A DNA stretch of 49,729 nt from Bacillota bacterium (lineage in GTDB: Bacteria; Bacillota_I; Bacilli_A; RF39; UBA660): NCBI GenBank assembly GCA_015059305.1, contig SVAQ01000009.1:1-49729 (forward strand). The letters are read 5' to 3'. The position numbers and the translations under genes are program-made. Below are positions 7,576 to 16,929 of the stretch, one piece after another. How positions within the stretch are numbered: position 1 is the stretch's first letter; each line of letters opens with the position of its first letter. The notes below the pieces were generated by a model. It did no database searches. It was not told the origin of the DNA and saw nothing but the letters and a program-made list of their open reading frames with translations.

Positions 7576-8036
7576 TGAATAAGGTATTTTTAACTGGTAG
7601 ATTTACTAGGGATCCAGAATCAAGAATGGGATCAAATTCACTAGAAGTATCTAGATTTTCTCTTGCTTGTCAAAATGATTTTGTTACAAGAAATGGAGAA
7701 AGAGATGTAGAGTTTGTTAACTGTGTGGCATTTGGTAAGACTGCACAGACAATTAATAAATTTTGTAAAAAAGGACAACAAATTTGTGCTACTGGGAGAA
7801 TAAAAAATAATAGTTATGATGCTCAAGATGGTTCGAAAAGATATACAACTGATATTGTAGTTGATCAATTTGAATTTTTAGGTGCTAAAGGCGGTAGTTC
7901 AAATGAATCTAGTTATCCTATAGATGAAGTTCCTAGTTATGCAAGTAGTAATATTGAAACTACTGACGTAACAGAAGATCCTTATAAAGATTTTGGTGAA
8001 GAAGTAAACATTAGCAGTGATGATTTACCATTCTAA
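7575..8036 (+). CDS. ssb: Single-stranded DNA-binding protein
   Basis: 153 residues: an N-terminal OB fold (about 1-105, starting MNKVFLTGRFTRDPE), an acidic flexible linker and the C-terminal tip DDLPF, which recruits replication and repair partners. It replaces a Phe-rich Bacillus-type DDDIPF tip with one residue changed. It sits between rpsF and rpsR as in most Bacillota. Confidence 0.97.
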   Translation: MNKVFLTGRFTRDPESRMGSNSLEVSRFSLACQNDFVTRNGERDVEFVNCVAFGKTAQTINKFCKKGQQICATGRIKNNSYDAQDGSKRYTTDIVVDQFEFLGAKGGSSNESSYPIDEVPSYASSNIETTDVTEDPYKDFGEEVNISSDDLPF

Positions 8037-8053
8037 AAAGGAGGAAAGCAAAA

Positions 8054-8269
8054 ATGGCAGAATTTTATCATAAGAAAAAAAGAATATGTCAAATGTGTGC
8101 TGGAAAATCTGTTGATTATAAAGATGTTATGATTATTAATAAATATATAAACGAAAAAGGTAAGATTTTACCTCGTAGAATGACAGGTGCTTGCGCAAAA
8201 CATCAAAGACATATTGCAGAACAAATTAAATATGCAAGATTTATGGCATTAATACCATTTGTTAGATAA
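8054..8269 (+). CDS. rpsR: 30S ribosomal protein S18 (cysteine-containing form)
   Basis: 71 residues, full length. It carries CQMC near the start and a CAKHQRHI segment, the pattern of the zinc-binding type of S18. GGAGG lies upstream. Its last codons and stop form the left arm and loop of the operon terminator. Confidence 0.97.
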   Translation: MAEFYHKKKRICQMCAGKSVDYKDVMIINKYINEKGKILPRRMTGACAKHQRHIAEQIKYARFMALIPFVR

Positions 8270-8284
8270 CAAATGGTTTTTTTA
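8254..8284 (+). terminator. Terminator overlapping the rpsR stop
   Basis: ACCATTTGTT (8254-8263) pairs perfectly with AACAAATGGT (8268-8277), with a four-base loop and a run of eight T. The rpsR stop codon (8267-8269) is inside the hairpin. Confidence 0.9.
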
Positions 8285-8296
8285 TACTATCAATTA

Positions 8297-8305
8297 TGAT
8301 ATAAT
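8297..8305 (+). promoter_or_regulatory. Extended -10 promoter for rplI-dnaB
   Basis: TGATATAAT (TATAAT at 8300-8305), 25 bases before the rplI start. Weak -35. Confidence 0.65.
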
Positions 8306-8329
8306 AATAGCGATTTAGGAGGCGTAAAT

Positions 8330-8770
8330 ATGAAAGTTATTTTATTGAAAGATGTAAAAAATCAAGGAAAAAAAGACGATATCATTGATGTTTCAACTGG
8401 GTATGCCAATAACTATTTAATAAAAAATAAACTTGCAGTTATGTATACTGAAGGTAGTAAAAAAATTCTAGATCAAGAAATAAAACAAAGACAAGATGCA
8501 GAAGATGCATTAGTATCGGAATATAATGAAATTAAGAAGAAATTAAATAATAAAAAAATAGAATTTAAAGTTAAAACCGGAACACAAGATCGTGTTTTTG
8601 GGACGGTCTCTTCGAAACAAATTAGTGATGAATTAGCAAAAATGGGTTATAAGATAGACAAGAAAAAAATCTTTGTGAATGGGACAATTGACTCACTAGG
8701 TAGTCATAATGTGTCTATCAAACTACATAAAAAAGTAGAATTTAATATTATAGTAAATTTAGCAAAATAG
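8330..8770 (+). CDS. rplI: 50S ribosomal protein L9
   Basis: 146 residues: an N-terminal domain (MKVILLKDVKNQGKKDDI), then the central long helix and the C-terminal rRNA-binding domain. In Bacillus a gdpP (yybT) gene precedes rplI; here rplI follows rpsR directly after a terminator and promoter. AGGAGG precedes the ATG. Confidence 0.97.
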   Translation: MKVILLKDVKNQGKKDDIIDVSTGYANNYLIKNKLAVMYTEGSKKILDQEIKQRQDAEDALVSEYNEIKKKLNNKKIEFKVKTGTQDRVFGTVSSKQISDELAKMGYKIDKKKIFVNGTIDSLGSHNVSIKLHKKVEFNIIVNLAK

Positions 8771-8780
8771 GAGTTATATT

Positions 8781-10124
8781 ATGGCAAGAGTAATGCCTCA
8801 TAATCTTGAAGCAGAAATGTCTGTTTTAGGAGTTGCATTTATTTCTAAAGAACAAATTGATAAAATCTGTGAATCTGTTACTGAAGATATGTTTTATGAT
8901 GAAAAGAACAGATGTATTTTTAATGCAATAAAAGAATTACACGCTAATCGTACACCTATTGATATTACTACTATAAAAAATGAATTAGACCGTAATAAAA
9001 AACTTTCAGTAGTAGGACTTGATCATATTACGGAGGTTATAGATTCAGTTGTAACAAGTGCTAATATAGACTATTATATTAAGATACTTAGCGATTTTTA
9101 TATTCGCCGTAGTTTAATTGATACTGCAACTCAAATTATTGAAGAATCATACGAGGAGGATAATGTAACTCAGTTACAAGATCAAGCAGAAAAAAATATA
9201 TTACTAGCAGTCCGTAATCGGAGTGTATCGGAATTGTTGCCAATTTATGAAGCTCTTCGAACTGCACATGATAAATTAGAACAATTAGCTAAAAGCAAAA
9301 AAATTATTACGGGTTTAGAAACTGGTTTTTATGATTTTGATAAAATTACAACCGGATTTCAAGCTGGCGAAATGATAATATTAGCAGCTCGTCCAGGTAT
9401 GGGGAAAACTGCATTAGCTCTTAATATGGCAACATTTGCTGCGTCTACCACTAAGAAAGCAATTGCAATATTCAACTTAGAAATGCCCGCTGATATGTTA
9501 GTTAACAGAATGATAGCTTCTGTAGGAAGAATTGATTCTTATAAATTACAAACTGGTAAAATGTTAGAACGTGATTGGCAAAGATATAATGAGGCTATGA
9601 GTGAGCTAGCAGAAACAAATATTTATATTGAAGCGGATGCTAGTGCTACAATTTCTGAAATTCGTGCTAAATGTCGTCGACTTGCAAGTAGTGAAGAAGG
9701 CTTAGGTTTAGTAATTATTGACTACTTACAGCTTGTTAACAGTGGTAGTAAAAGAGTAGAATCAAGACAAGTTGAAGTTTCGGAAATATCAAGAGCTTTA
9801 AAAACAATGGCACTTGAGTTACAAGTTCCGGTTATTGCTTTATCACAATTATCAAGAACAGCTGAAAAACGTGAAAGTAATCAACCGATGCTTTCAGACT
9901 TAAGGGAATCGGGATCTTTGGAACAAGATGCAGATATGGTTCTATTCATAAATAGAAAAGACTACTATGAAGCAAAAAAAGATCAAAGAGAAACAATTGT
10001 ACCTGCAGAATTAGTAATAGCTAAACACCGTAAAGGAAGTTTAGCCACAATAGATTTAATGTTTGAACTTAATATCGGTTCATTTAAAAGTGTTTTAAAA
10101 GAATATAATAAGGATAATGAATAA
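8781..10124 (+). CDS. dnaB: Replicative DNA helicase DnaB
   Basis: 447 residues, full length for DnaB (called DnaC in Bacillus). The N-terminal domain is about residues 1-150. The RecA-type motor domain has Walker A ARPGMGKT (203-210), Walker B VIIDYLQL (about 311-318) and the SQLSR segment. It follows rplI by 10 bases, a conserved pairing. The stop overlaps the next start (TAATG). Confidence 0.97.
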   Translation: MARVMPHNLEAEMSVLGVAFISKEQIDKICESVTEDMFYDEKNRCIFNAIKELHANRTPIDITTIKNELDRNKKLSVVGLDHITEVIDSVVTSANIDYYIKILSDFYIRRSLIDTATQIIEESYEEDNVTQLQDQAEKNILLAVRNRSVSELLPIYEALRTAHDKLEQLAKSKKIITGLETGFYDFDKITTGFQAGEMIILAARPGMGKTALALNMATFAASTTKKAIAIFNLEMPADMLVNRMIASVGRIDSYKLQTGKMLERDWQRYNEAMSELAETNIYIEADASATISEIRAKCRRLASSEEGLGLVIIDYLQLVNSGSKRVESRQVEVSEISRALKTMALELQVPVIALSQLSRTAEKRESNQPMLSDLRESGSLEQDADMVLFINRKDYYEAKKDQRETIVPAELVIAKHRKGSLATIDLMFELNIGSFKSVLKEYNKDNE

Positions 10125-11605
10125 TGAAGGCTAAAGAAATAATTGTAACAATGTTTTTAGTGATACTAGTTAGTGGTTTATTTGCATTAAATTATGTTGC
10201 GAATAAACTTGTTTTGCGTGCTGATAGCGTTTATAAAGTTTATTTAAATGGAAGTGTAATTGGTTATTTAGAAAATGATGATGAACTATATAGCATTATT
10301 AATAAGCGTCAAAAAGAAATAAGGGAAAAATATGATGTTCAAAGCGTTTATCCTCCGGAAAATTTTGAAATAGTAAAAACTAATTCTTATAATGTAACAA
10401 TCTCATCAGCTGAAGAAATTTACGATAAAGTCGCAGATTTAGGATCATTTACAATCGAAGGTTATACCATCAAAATAACGCCTGAGAATGAAGAAGTAAT
10501 CACAGTAAATGTTCTAAATCAACAACACTTTGACGATGCTATTCATAATTTTGTTTTAGCTTTTTTAAGTGAAGAAGAATATACAAATTATATTAACAAT
10601 ACACAAGCAAAGATCGAAACTACAGGCAAAAATATTGAAATGATGTATTTCGATGAAACTATTACTATAAAAAAGGGATACGTTAGTGTTGATGAAAAAG
10701 TTTATACAAACGTCACTGAATTAAGTCAACTATTATTATTTGGATTTGACTATAAAAATAAAACATATACAATAAAAGCCGGTGATACAATTGAAACTGT
10801 TTCTGAAAAGAATAAGCTAAATCCTCAAGAATTTTTGATTGCTAATCCAAAATATACATCTAAGGAAAGTTTATTGAAAATTGGTGATAAAGTTAATGTT
10901 ACTTTAATTGATCCAATAATTACTTTTTCTTATGAAGTTAATGAAGTATCAGATAGTGAAATAGCTTATGATAAGAAAGTTGTAACTGATAAAACAAAAC
11001 CATATGGCTATTCAGAAATTACAACGGTTGGAGTTACAGGCGTTACGAGAATTACAGCTGAATATTTAGTAAAAAATGGTGAAACTCAACAAGGTGTTGT
11101 TATAACAAATCAAGAAGTAATTACAGAAAAAGTTGATCAGGTTACTACTGTTGGTGGACCACAATACAACGTTACTGGTTCATATATTGATACTGGAACT
11201 GAGTGGCAATGGCCTACTAATCAACCTTCTGTTGTTACTAGTTATTGGGGATATCGTGGTGGTTCTTTCCATGAAGGTATTGATATTTCTGGTACAGGAT
11301 ATGGTTCACCAATTTATGCAGCTGCAGATGGTGAAGTTGTAAATGCAAGATATGGTGGATTTGTTGGTGATGTATCAGGGTACAATGTAGTAATTAAACA
11401 TGACAATGGCTATTATACCGTTTATGCGCATATGGCTCCAAATACAATTGCGGTAAAAGAAGGACAAAGAGTTACAAGGGGCCAAACTATAGGAGGTATG
11501 GGACATAGTGGGCTAGCATATGGTACACACGTACACTTTGGTGTTACTTATGGTAAGCCATATGGTGGTGGATATACAGTCAATCCTATGTCTTTATGGC
11601 AATAA
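10124..11605 (+). CDS. Membrane-anchored M23 peptidase with LysM and G5 domains
   Basis: 493 residues. Order: membrane anchor (7-27), a long extracytoplasmic region (30-210), a LysM-like peptidoglycan-binding domain (213-260), a G5-like domain (about 262-345), then an M23 endopeptidase domain with zinc ligands H383 and D387 (HEGID) and H469/H471 (HVH). This is the layout of Bacillota cell-wall DD-/LD-endopeptidases that cut peptide cross-links outside the membrane. It is coupled to dnaB and walJ by overlapping start and stop codons, in the position where M23 genes occur near walJ in related genomes. Confidence 0.92.
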   Translation: MKAKEIIVTMFLVILVSGLFALNYVANKLVLRADSVYKVYLNGSVIGYLENDDELYSIINKRQKEIREKYDVQSVYPPENFEIVKTNSYNVTISSAEEIYDKVADLGSFTIEGYTIKITPENEEVITVNVLNQQHFDDAIHNFVLAFLSEEEYTNYINNTQAKIETTGKNIEMMYFDETITIKKGYVSVDEKVYTNVTELSQLLLFGFDYKNKTYTIKAGDTIETVSEKNKLNPQEFLIANPKYTSKESLLKIGDKVNVTLIDPIITFSYEVNEVSDSEIAYDKKVVTDKTKPYGYSEITTVGVTGVTRITAEYLVKNGETQQGVVITNQEVITEKVDQVTTVGGPQYNVTGSYIDTGTEWQWPTNQPSVVTSYWGYRGGSFHEGIDISGTGYGSPIYAAADGEVVNARYGGFVGDVSGYNVVIKHDNGYYTVYAHMAPNTIAVKEGQRVTRGQTIGGMGHSGLAYGTHVHFGVTYGKPYGGGYTVNPMSLWQ

Positions 11606-12366
11606 TGAAAATATGTAATTTAGCTAGTGGTTCTACTGGAAATTGTACATTTATTAGTACAAGTAAATATAAAATATTAATAGATTTGGGTAAAACAAAA
11701 AAATATCTTGTAGAAAAGTTAAACTCTATTGGTGTAGATTATCAGGATATCGATTATGTTTTCTTAACTCATACACATGATGATCACACTTCTGCACTTA
11801 AAACTTTTTTAAAAAATCATAAGGCAAAATTAGTTATTACTCAAAAAATGTTTATGGAACTAAGGGAAATTGATAATTTAAATATTTTAATTTATGAAGA
11901 TGATCCTGAAATTGAAGGATTGGATATCAAATCTTATCGAATGAGTCATGATACTGGAGATACTAGAGCATTTGTAATAACTGAAGGTGAATCATCGCTA
12001 GTATATATAACTGACACGGGTTATGTAAATTCGCGATATTTTAAAGAATTAAAGGGAAAATCTTTATATTTTATAGAAAGTAATCATGATATAGAAATGT
12101 TAACTCATGGGCCATATCCTGAATGGCTTCAGAAAAGAGTTTTGTCTGATGTAGGACATTTATCGAATAAATTTGCTGGAATTTATTTGTCAAAATTAAT
12201 CGATCAGAATACCAAAAATATTTTACTACTTCATTTAAGCGAAAAAAATAATAGTGAAGAGTGTGCTTTACAGACAGTGATTGGCTCTCTTAGTGAAATT
12301 AATTTTAATAGTAGTATAATTAAGTGCGCAAAACCAAATGAAATTAGTGAGGTATACACTATATGA
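11605..12366 (+). CDS. walJ: Metallo-beta-lactamase fold hydrolase WalJ (YycJ)
   Basis: 253 residues, starting MKICNLASGSTGNCTFI, with the metal-binding HTHDDH at 56-61. WalJ proteins resemble exonucleases and are implicated in coordinating replication with division in Gram-positives. In Bacillus walJ ends the wal operon shortly before rlmH; here the walJ-rlmH link is kept but walRK is not in the window. An alternative start at 11596 would overlap the peptidase gene by 10 nt; ATG 11605 (TAATG overlap) matches the other junctions here. Confidence 0.9.
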   Translation: MKICNLASGSTGNCTFISTSKYKILIDLGKTKKYLVEKLNSIGVDYQDIDYVFLTHTHDDHTSALKTFLKNHKAKLVITQKMFMELREIDNLNILIYEDDPEIEGLDIKSYRMSHDTGDTRAFVITEGESSLVYITDTGYVNSRYFKELKGKSLYFIESNHDIEMLTHGPYPEWLQKRVLSDVGHLSNKFAGIYLSKLIDQNTKNILLLHLSEKNNSEECALQTVIGSLSEINFNSSIIKCAKPNEISEVYTI

Positions 12367-12800
12367 TTAAAATAATTTGTTTTGGAAAAATCAAAGAAGA
12401 ATATTTAAAAAATGCAATTGAGGATTATCAAAAAAGATTATGTAAATATCATAAATTAGAAATCATTGAATTAAAAGACGATGAAAATATTTTTAAAGAA
12501 GAAGCACAGTTGATAAAAATGATTGACGCTAAAAGTTATAATATTCTCATGGATATTAAGGGTACGAAAGTTAGTAGTCCCAAAATTGCGGAAATAATCG
12601 ATCAGGTATTTAGTAATTATGGTACTATTACACTTATTATAGGTGGTTCTAATGGAGTTACTGATAAAATAAAGGAATTAGTAAATTATAGAATGAGTTT
12701 TGGTGATATAACATTACCACATGGTCTATTTAGAGTTATATTATTAGAACAAGTTTACCGGGCGTTTAAAATTATTAATAACGAACGTTATCATAAATAG
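12363..12800 (+). CDS. rlmH: 23S rRNA pseudouridine1915 N3-methyltransferase RlmH
   Basis: 145 residues, a SPOUT-class methyltransferase. The SAM-binding knot is seen as LIIGGSNGV and the conserved C-terminus as RVILLEQVYRAFKI..RYHK. It modifies pseudouridine 1915 in 23S rRNA. It overlaps walJ by 4 nt (ATGA) and has GAGGT upstream. Confidence 0.97.
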   Translation: MIKIICFGKIKEEYLKNAIEDYQKRLCKYHKLEIIELKDDENIFKEEAQLIKMIDAKSYNILMDIKGTKVSSPKIAEIIDQVFSNYGTITLIIGGSNGVTDKIKELVNYRMSFGDITLPHGLFRVILLEQVYRAFKIINNERYHK

Positions 12801-12809
12801 GAGTGCTTT

Positions 12810-14003
12810 ATGAAAAAGGAAACAAAGAAAATATTTTTAGTCTTAGCTTTTTTTGCTTTATCAGGTGGACTGTTTTATAATTTTCAAGAATTATGGATGG
12901 CTGATAATAGTCTATCAGTGAAAACAATAGGTATTGTTTTCAGTTTATGTTCTTTAATTACAGTTTCTACTATTTTTTTATGTTCAAATATTATTAAAAA
13001 GCAGAAAGTAAAAAAATTTTGTTCAGGTTTGTTACTTATAAAAGGATTAATAATATTATGTTTATTTATTCTTAATCATAGTGGATTAAATGTAGTTATA
13101 AAATTTTTAATTATGATTGATTATGCTATCGATACTGAAATATACGCTTGTATCTACCCAATGATTGCTATGGTGGGTAAAAATGACCGAACGTATGCCG
13201 CAAAAGATTTAATGTATAGTGCAATGTATAATACCGGCGTGCTTATTACAGGTTTTTTCTTGGGAATGAGTGTTGGGTATTTTAAGATAGACTATAATAT
13301 TTATTGTTTAGTTGCAGCATTATTAATATTTGTTTCTTTAGCTATATTGCATACAGTTAATCTAGAAAAATATTATGATAAAGAATCTGAAAACAATAAT
13401 AAAAAAAGTGATTTATTAAATAGACTGATAAAAAAAATACAGAAAGATAAAATTTCGTTGGTATATTTGCTCTTTATTTTTAATGGTCAAATATCTTATA
13501 CCTGCGTTTTAAGTTTGATTGTAACTATATTAACGACAGGACTATCTTTTACTCCTCAGGAAGCTTCGAATTTAATGGTATTTATGGGTGTGTTTGCTGT
13601 TGTATTAGGAATTATTGTTTTAGCTAAATTAACATTCAAAAATAGTTATATCACATTAACCATTAAATATGGCATAAGAGCTTTATTATATATTTTAGCT
13701 GTTATATTAAATAATAAAGTAATGTTTTTAATTGCTTTGATGTATCCAAAAATAATTTCAGAATCTTATTCACATATTACAGATGCTCCATATATTAATC
13801 GCTTTGATGATGAATATCAACTTGCCTTTTGTAATTTAAGGGAAATGGTAAATTACTTAGGGAAATCAATTGGTACTTTAATATGTGGATTAGCACTTAC
13901 CATAAGTATTAGATTAAATTTTGTTTTTGCTGCAATATTTGGTGTATTACAAGCCACTTTTAGTTTCTATGCTTTGCATTTACGCACCAAGGAGGCTGTA
14001 TGA
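12810..14003 (+). CDS. MFS-type membrane transporter, substrate unknown
   Basis: 397 residues with about 11-12 hydrophobic helices in two halves separated by a charged cytoplasmic loop (about residues 188-215, KESENNNKKSD). The first helix carries LFYNFQELWM. The organisation is that of the major facilitator superfamily, but no substrate signature is apparent. It sits between rlmH and ung; its stop overlaps the ung start (ATGA), so it is part of the same operon. Confidence 0.75.
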   Translation: MKKETKKIFLVLAFFALSGGLFYNFQELWMADNSLSVKTIGIVFSLCSLITVSTIFLCSNIIKKQKVKKFCSGLLLIKGLIILCLFILNHSGLNVVIKFLIMIDYAIDTEIYACIYPMIAMVGKNDRTYAAKDLMYSAMYNTGVLITGFFLGMSVGYFKIDYNIYCLVAALLIFVSLAILHTVNLEKYYDKESENNNKKSDLLNRLIKKIQKDKISLVYLLFIFNGQISYTCVLSLIVTILTTGLSFTPQEASNLMVFMGVFAVVLGIIVLAKLTFKNSYITLTIKYGIRALLYILAVILNNKVMFLIALMYPKIISESYSHITDAPYINRFDDEYQLAFCNLREMVNYLGKSIGTLICGLALTISIRLNFVFAAIFGVLQATFSFYALHLRTKEAV

Positions 14004-14659
14004 TTGGAAATAATTGGGATACCGCCTTGAAGGTAATTTGGGATAGTCCAGGTTTTAATAAGTTTTTTGGGGAGATTATTAATTTATATGAAGAAAAAAC
14101 AATTTTCCCAGAAAAAGAAAATATTTTTAATGCCTTTAAGTTAACTGATTTTGATAATGTTAAGGTAGTTATAATGGGACAAGATCCATATCATGGAATA
14201 GGTGAAGCTCATGGACTATCATTTAGTGTTCAAAAAGGAATACGGATTCCGCCTTCACTTCAAAATATTTATAAGGAACTACGTGATGATTTAGGTATAC
14301 CGCCGAAAGCCCATGGGGACTTATCTGGCTGGGCTAAACAAGGGGTTTTATTGTTAAATTCTGTTTTAACTGTAGAAAAAGATAAGGCTTCATCGCATAA
14401 AGGTTTAGGATGGGAATTATTTACTGATTATGTCATTAAATTATTAAATAGTAAAGATGATCCAATAGTTTTTATTTTATGGGGAAATTTTGCTAAAGAG
14501 AAAAAGAAATATATTACTAATAAAAAACATTTCGTTGTTGAATCACCACATCCAAGTCCATTTTCAGCTTATAATGGTTTTTTTGGCAGTAAACCGTTTT
14601 CTAAAACAAATAATTTTTTAATTCAAAATAAAAAAGAACCTATTGATTGGTCTTTATAA
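14000..14659 (+). CDS. ung: Uracil-DNA glycosylase
   Basis: 219 residues, family 1 UDG. It has the water-activating motif GQDPYHG (D62), LLLNSVLTV, and the DNA-intercalation loop HPSPFSAYNGFF (catalytic H184). It removes uracil from DNA at the start of base excision repair. The last codons (KKEP) are one arm of a bidirectional terminator shared with the convergent gene. Confidence 0.97.
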   Translation: MIGNNWDTALKVIWDSPGFNKFFGEIINLYEEKTIFPEKENIFNAFKLTDFDNVKVVIMGQDPYHGIGEAHGLSFSVQKGIRIPPSLQNIYKELRDDLGIPPKAHGDLSGWAKQGVLLLNSVLTVEKDKASSHKGLGWELFTDYVIKLLNSKDDPIVFILWGNFAKEKKKYITNKKHFVVESPHPSPFSAYNGFFGSKPFSKTNNFLIQNKKEPIDWSL

Positions 14660-14681
14660 CTAATCCTTTTTAGGTTCTTTT
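14632..14681. terminator. Bidirectional terminator inside the ends of ung and the LemA-like gene
   Basis: AAAAGAACCTA (14632-14642) pairs with TAGGTTCTTTT (14671-14681). Read on either strand it is followed by a T-rich stretch. Both arms are coding: they give KEP near the end of each protein. Confidence 0.8.
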
Positions 14682-15175
14682 ATTTCGTATGAAGTTTTAA
14701 CTGATATATGGTTAATTTTAGCTACAATTTTTGTATAACCCTTAAGTTGTTTTATAAGGCTATTATTGTTTTTATTAAAAAACTTTTTACTAGCAGTTAT
14801 ATTTTGATCAATTTCCTTAATAGTTTGTAAAGTGTCATTGAAATCATCGTTATTTAAGTCTTTATAATCTTCTTTAAAATTTTTCATAGTTTCAAGATGA
14901 GAAGCTAATTCCTTATCCAGTTCATAGTTACTTAGTTTTTGATTTTTTAATGAATTAAAATCTTTTAAATAGTCTTTCTTTTTGACTATTTTTTTTATTT
15001 GTGAATATAATTTATTCATAAGTTCATGTTTTTCTTTTAAATCATTGGTTATCTTATCGTTAGCATTATCCATCTTTATTTTAATAACGTTTATTTTATT
15101 ATAGGCATTAAAATAAAATATAGCTATTGTTACAATAATTGCAATTAACAATAGTATAATTAATAAAATTTCCAT
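14660..15175 (-). CDS. LemA-like membrane protein
   Basis: 171 residues: a membrane helix at about 3-23, then YNKINVIKIKMDNANDKITNDLKEKHELMNKL, which follows the LemA pattern (YNxL..vdnAwsqIdvqLkrRhdLIpnL) though divergently. The rest is a charged, helical coiled-coil-like region. LemA proteins are Nout-Cin or Nin-Cout membrane proteins of unclear function. AAGGTGAG precedes the ATG. It is convergent with ung with no base between the stop codons. Confidence 0.65.
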   Translation of the reverse strand: MEILLIILLLIAIIVTIAIFYFNAYNKINVIKIKMDNANDKITNDLKEKHELMNKLYSQIKKIVKKKDYLKDFNSLKNQKLSNYELDKELASHLETMKNFKEDYKDLNNDDFNDTLQTIKEIDQNITASKKFFNKNNNSLIKQLKGYTKIVAKINHISVKTSYEIKEPKKD

Positions 15176-15191
15176 ATTCTCACCTTAAATA

Positions 15192-15220
15192 ATTATATCT
15201 TATTTATTGAGGATTTGCAA
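15192..15220 (-). promoter_or_regulatory. Promoter of the LemA-like gene
   Basis: On the minus strand: TTGCAA, a 17-base spacer and TATAAT, starting in the gap behind the flippase gene. Confidence 0.65.
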
Positions 15221-15223
15221 AAT

Positions 15224-16825
15224 TTATTTCTTTAAAATTTTATTAACTTTTTGTCCTATAATTGAATTAATTATTTTAAAATTCAATATATAATATACTC
15301 CAAAAATAACAAGTGCCATTATTCCTAAATATATGATTTTAATAAGTCTATAATTTGGTGTTGGAATTATGGATTTTAAAAGTAAAGCTAAAATACTTAT
15401 TATAAGTACTGATAGTAATAATTTTGGTATAAGTTTAAATGTTTCTTTATAACTAAAATTATCCTTTTTATAAAGAGAATAAAGAGGAATTCCTAATGAA
15501 ACTGTATAACCAATAACAGTAGCAGTGATTGCCCCGTAAAATGGATAAAACCCTAGTTTATTAAATAAGAAAATTAATGGTAAATCTAAAATAAGATTAA
15601 TTAATAATCCTAGGATGACCGCTATATAAATTAATTTTGTTTTATATAAACCTTGCAACGCTGAACAAATCATAATATAAGCACTATCTAAAAAAGCTAC
15701 TAAAATTGTATACTGGAAAATTATTGGCCCATAATAACTATCTCCGTAAAATACATTCCAGATTTGTGTGGCAAAAATGCTCATAAATATAGTTAAAGGT
15801 AAAATTATAAATAATAGTACTTGTAGGGTTTTATTAAAATACATATTTACTTCTTTTTGATTTTTAATGGTGTATGCTGCAACTAATGATGGAATTAAAC
15901 TAATAACTAATCCTGTAGCAAATGAATTCACAATGCTTATTAATTTACTTCCCCATGTAGTAAAAATTGAAGATATCGTTTCAATATCTGCTGCGTTATA
16001 ACCTATTATATTTAAACCACGAATTAAAAGAATCATGTCAGTGGTATTATAAATACTATTAGCAATATTAATAATTATAAATGGAATACTGTAGCCAATT
16101 ATTTTTTTTATTATTTCTGATTTATCTTCTTTGCTTACGGTTTTAAGATCTATCTTCTTTAAGTTTTTAACTTTGCGCATTTTAAAATATAAATAAATGT
16201 ACCCGATAATTGCTCCGATACAAGCTGAAAATACTGATATACCTACTGCATAAGTAAGTGGGATATGTAAAATTTTGATTGCCACATAACTTCCGATTAA
16301 AATAACGGCAATTCTTACTACTTGCTCAATTACTTGCGATAATGATGAAGCGGTAATATATTTATGACCTTGTAAATATCCTCTTGAGATACTTAAAATA
16401 GGGACAATCAAAAGTGCAAAAGATACACATCTTATAACAAAAGTAACATCTTCGATGGTATTTCCACCAGATAATTCTCCTAAAATAAGAGAAGCAATAG
16501 GTTTTGCAAATAAGAAACAAATAAAAAATGACATAAATGAAAAGAAATAAATAACTCTCTTAGATATTTCAAACATCGCATTTTTCTTATCATATTCTTT
16601 CTTAGTTTCGTATTCACTAGTTATTTTACTTATTGCTAATGGTATGCCCGCAGAAGAGATTATTAAAAACATATTATATATATTATATGCATATCCGTAT
16701 AAAGCTCCACCCTTTTCACCGATAATATCATAAAAAGGTATTACATAAAGTACGCCAATGATTTTTGAAATGATTATAGCGAATGTGGCAATTATCGCAC
16801 CTTCCATAAAACTATTTTTTTTCAA
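15224..16825 (-). CDS. MurJ/SpoVB-type polysaccharide (lipid II) flippase
   Basis: About 533 residues with 14 membrane helices, MOP superfamily. The N-terminal signature YGYAYNIYNMFLIISSAGIP is that of the Bacillus YtgP (MurJ)/SpoVB group. YtgP-type proteins flip lipid II for wall synthesis; SpoVB acts in spore cortex synthesis. The sequence alone does not separate the two. The start is a TTG at 16825 with AAGGAG nine bases upstream; the in-frame TTG at 16834 abuts the ribosome site and is unlikely. It is the only such flippase in the window. Confidence 0.88.
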   Translation of the reverse strand: MKKNSFMEGAIIATFAIIISKIIGVLYVIPFYDIIGEKGGALYGYAYNIYNMFLIISSAGIPLAISKITSEYETKKEYDKKNAMFEISKRVIYFFSFMSFFICFLFAKPIASLILGELSGGNTIEDVTFVIRCVSFALLIVPILSISRGYLQGHKYITASSLSQVIEQVVRIAVILIGSYVAIKILHIPLTYAVGISVFSACIGAIIGYIYLYFKMRKVKNLKKIDLKTVSKEDKSEIIKKIIGYSIPFIIINIANSIYNTTDMILLIRGLNIIGYNAADIETISSIFTTWGSKLISIVNSFATGLVISLIPSLVAAYTIKNQKEVNMYFNKTLQVLLFIILPLTIFMSIFATQIWNVFYGDSYYGPIIFQYTILVAFLDSAYIMICSALQGLYKTKLIYIAVILGLLINLILDLPLIFLFNKLGFYPFYGAITATVIGYTVSLGIPLYSLYKKDNFSYKETFKLIPKLLLSVLIISILALLLKSIIPTPNYRLIKIIYLGIMALVIFGVYYILNFKIINSIIGQKVNKILKK

Positions 16826-16846
16826 GTCGTTCAACTCCTTATTAAT

Positions 16847-16875
16847 ATTATAGATAAATTAAGGATATAAAACAA
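16847..16875 (-). promoter_or_regulatory. Promoter of the flippase gene
   Basis: On the minus strand: TTGTTT, a 17-base spacer and TATAAT. Confidence 0.65.
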
Positions 16876-16929
16876 GTTAGTAATTTACTTGTTAAAATTG
16901 TAATGCTAGAATTTGAAGTAGGAGTAGAT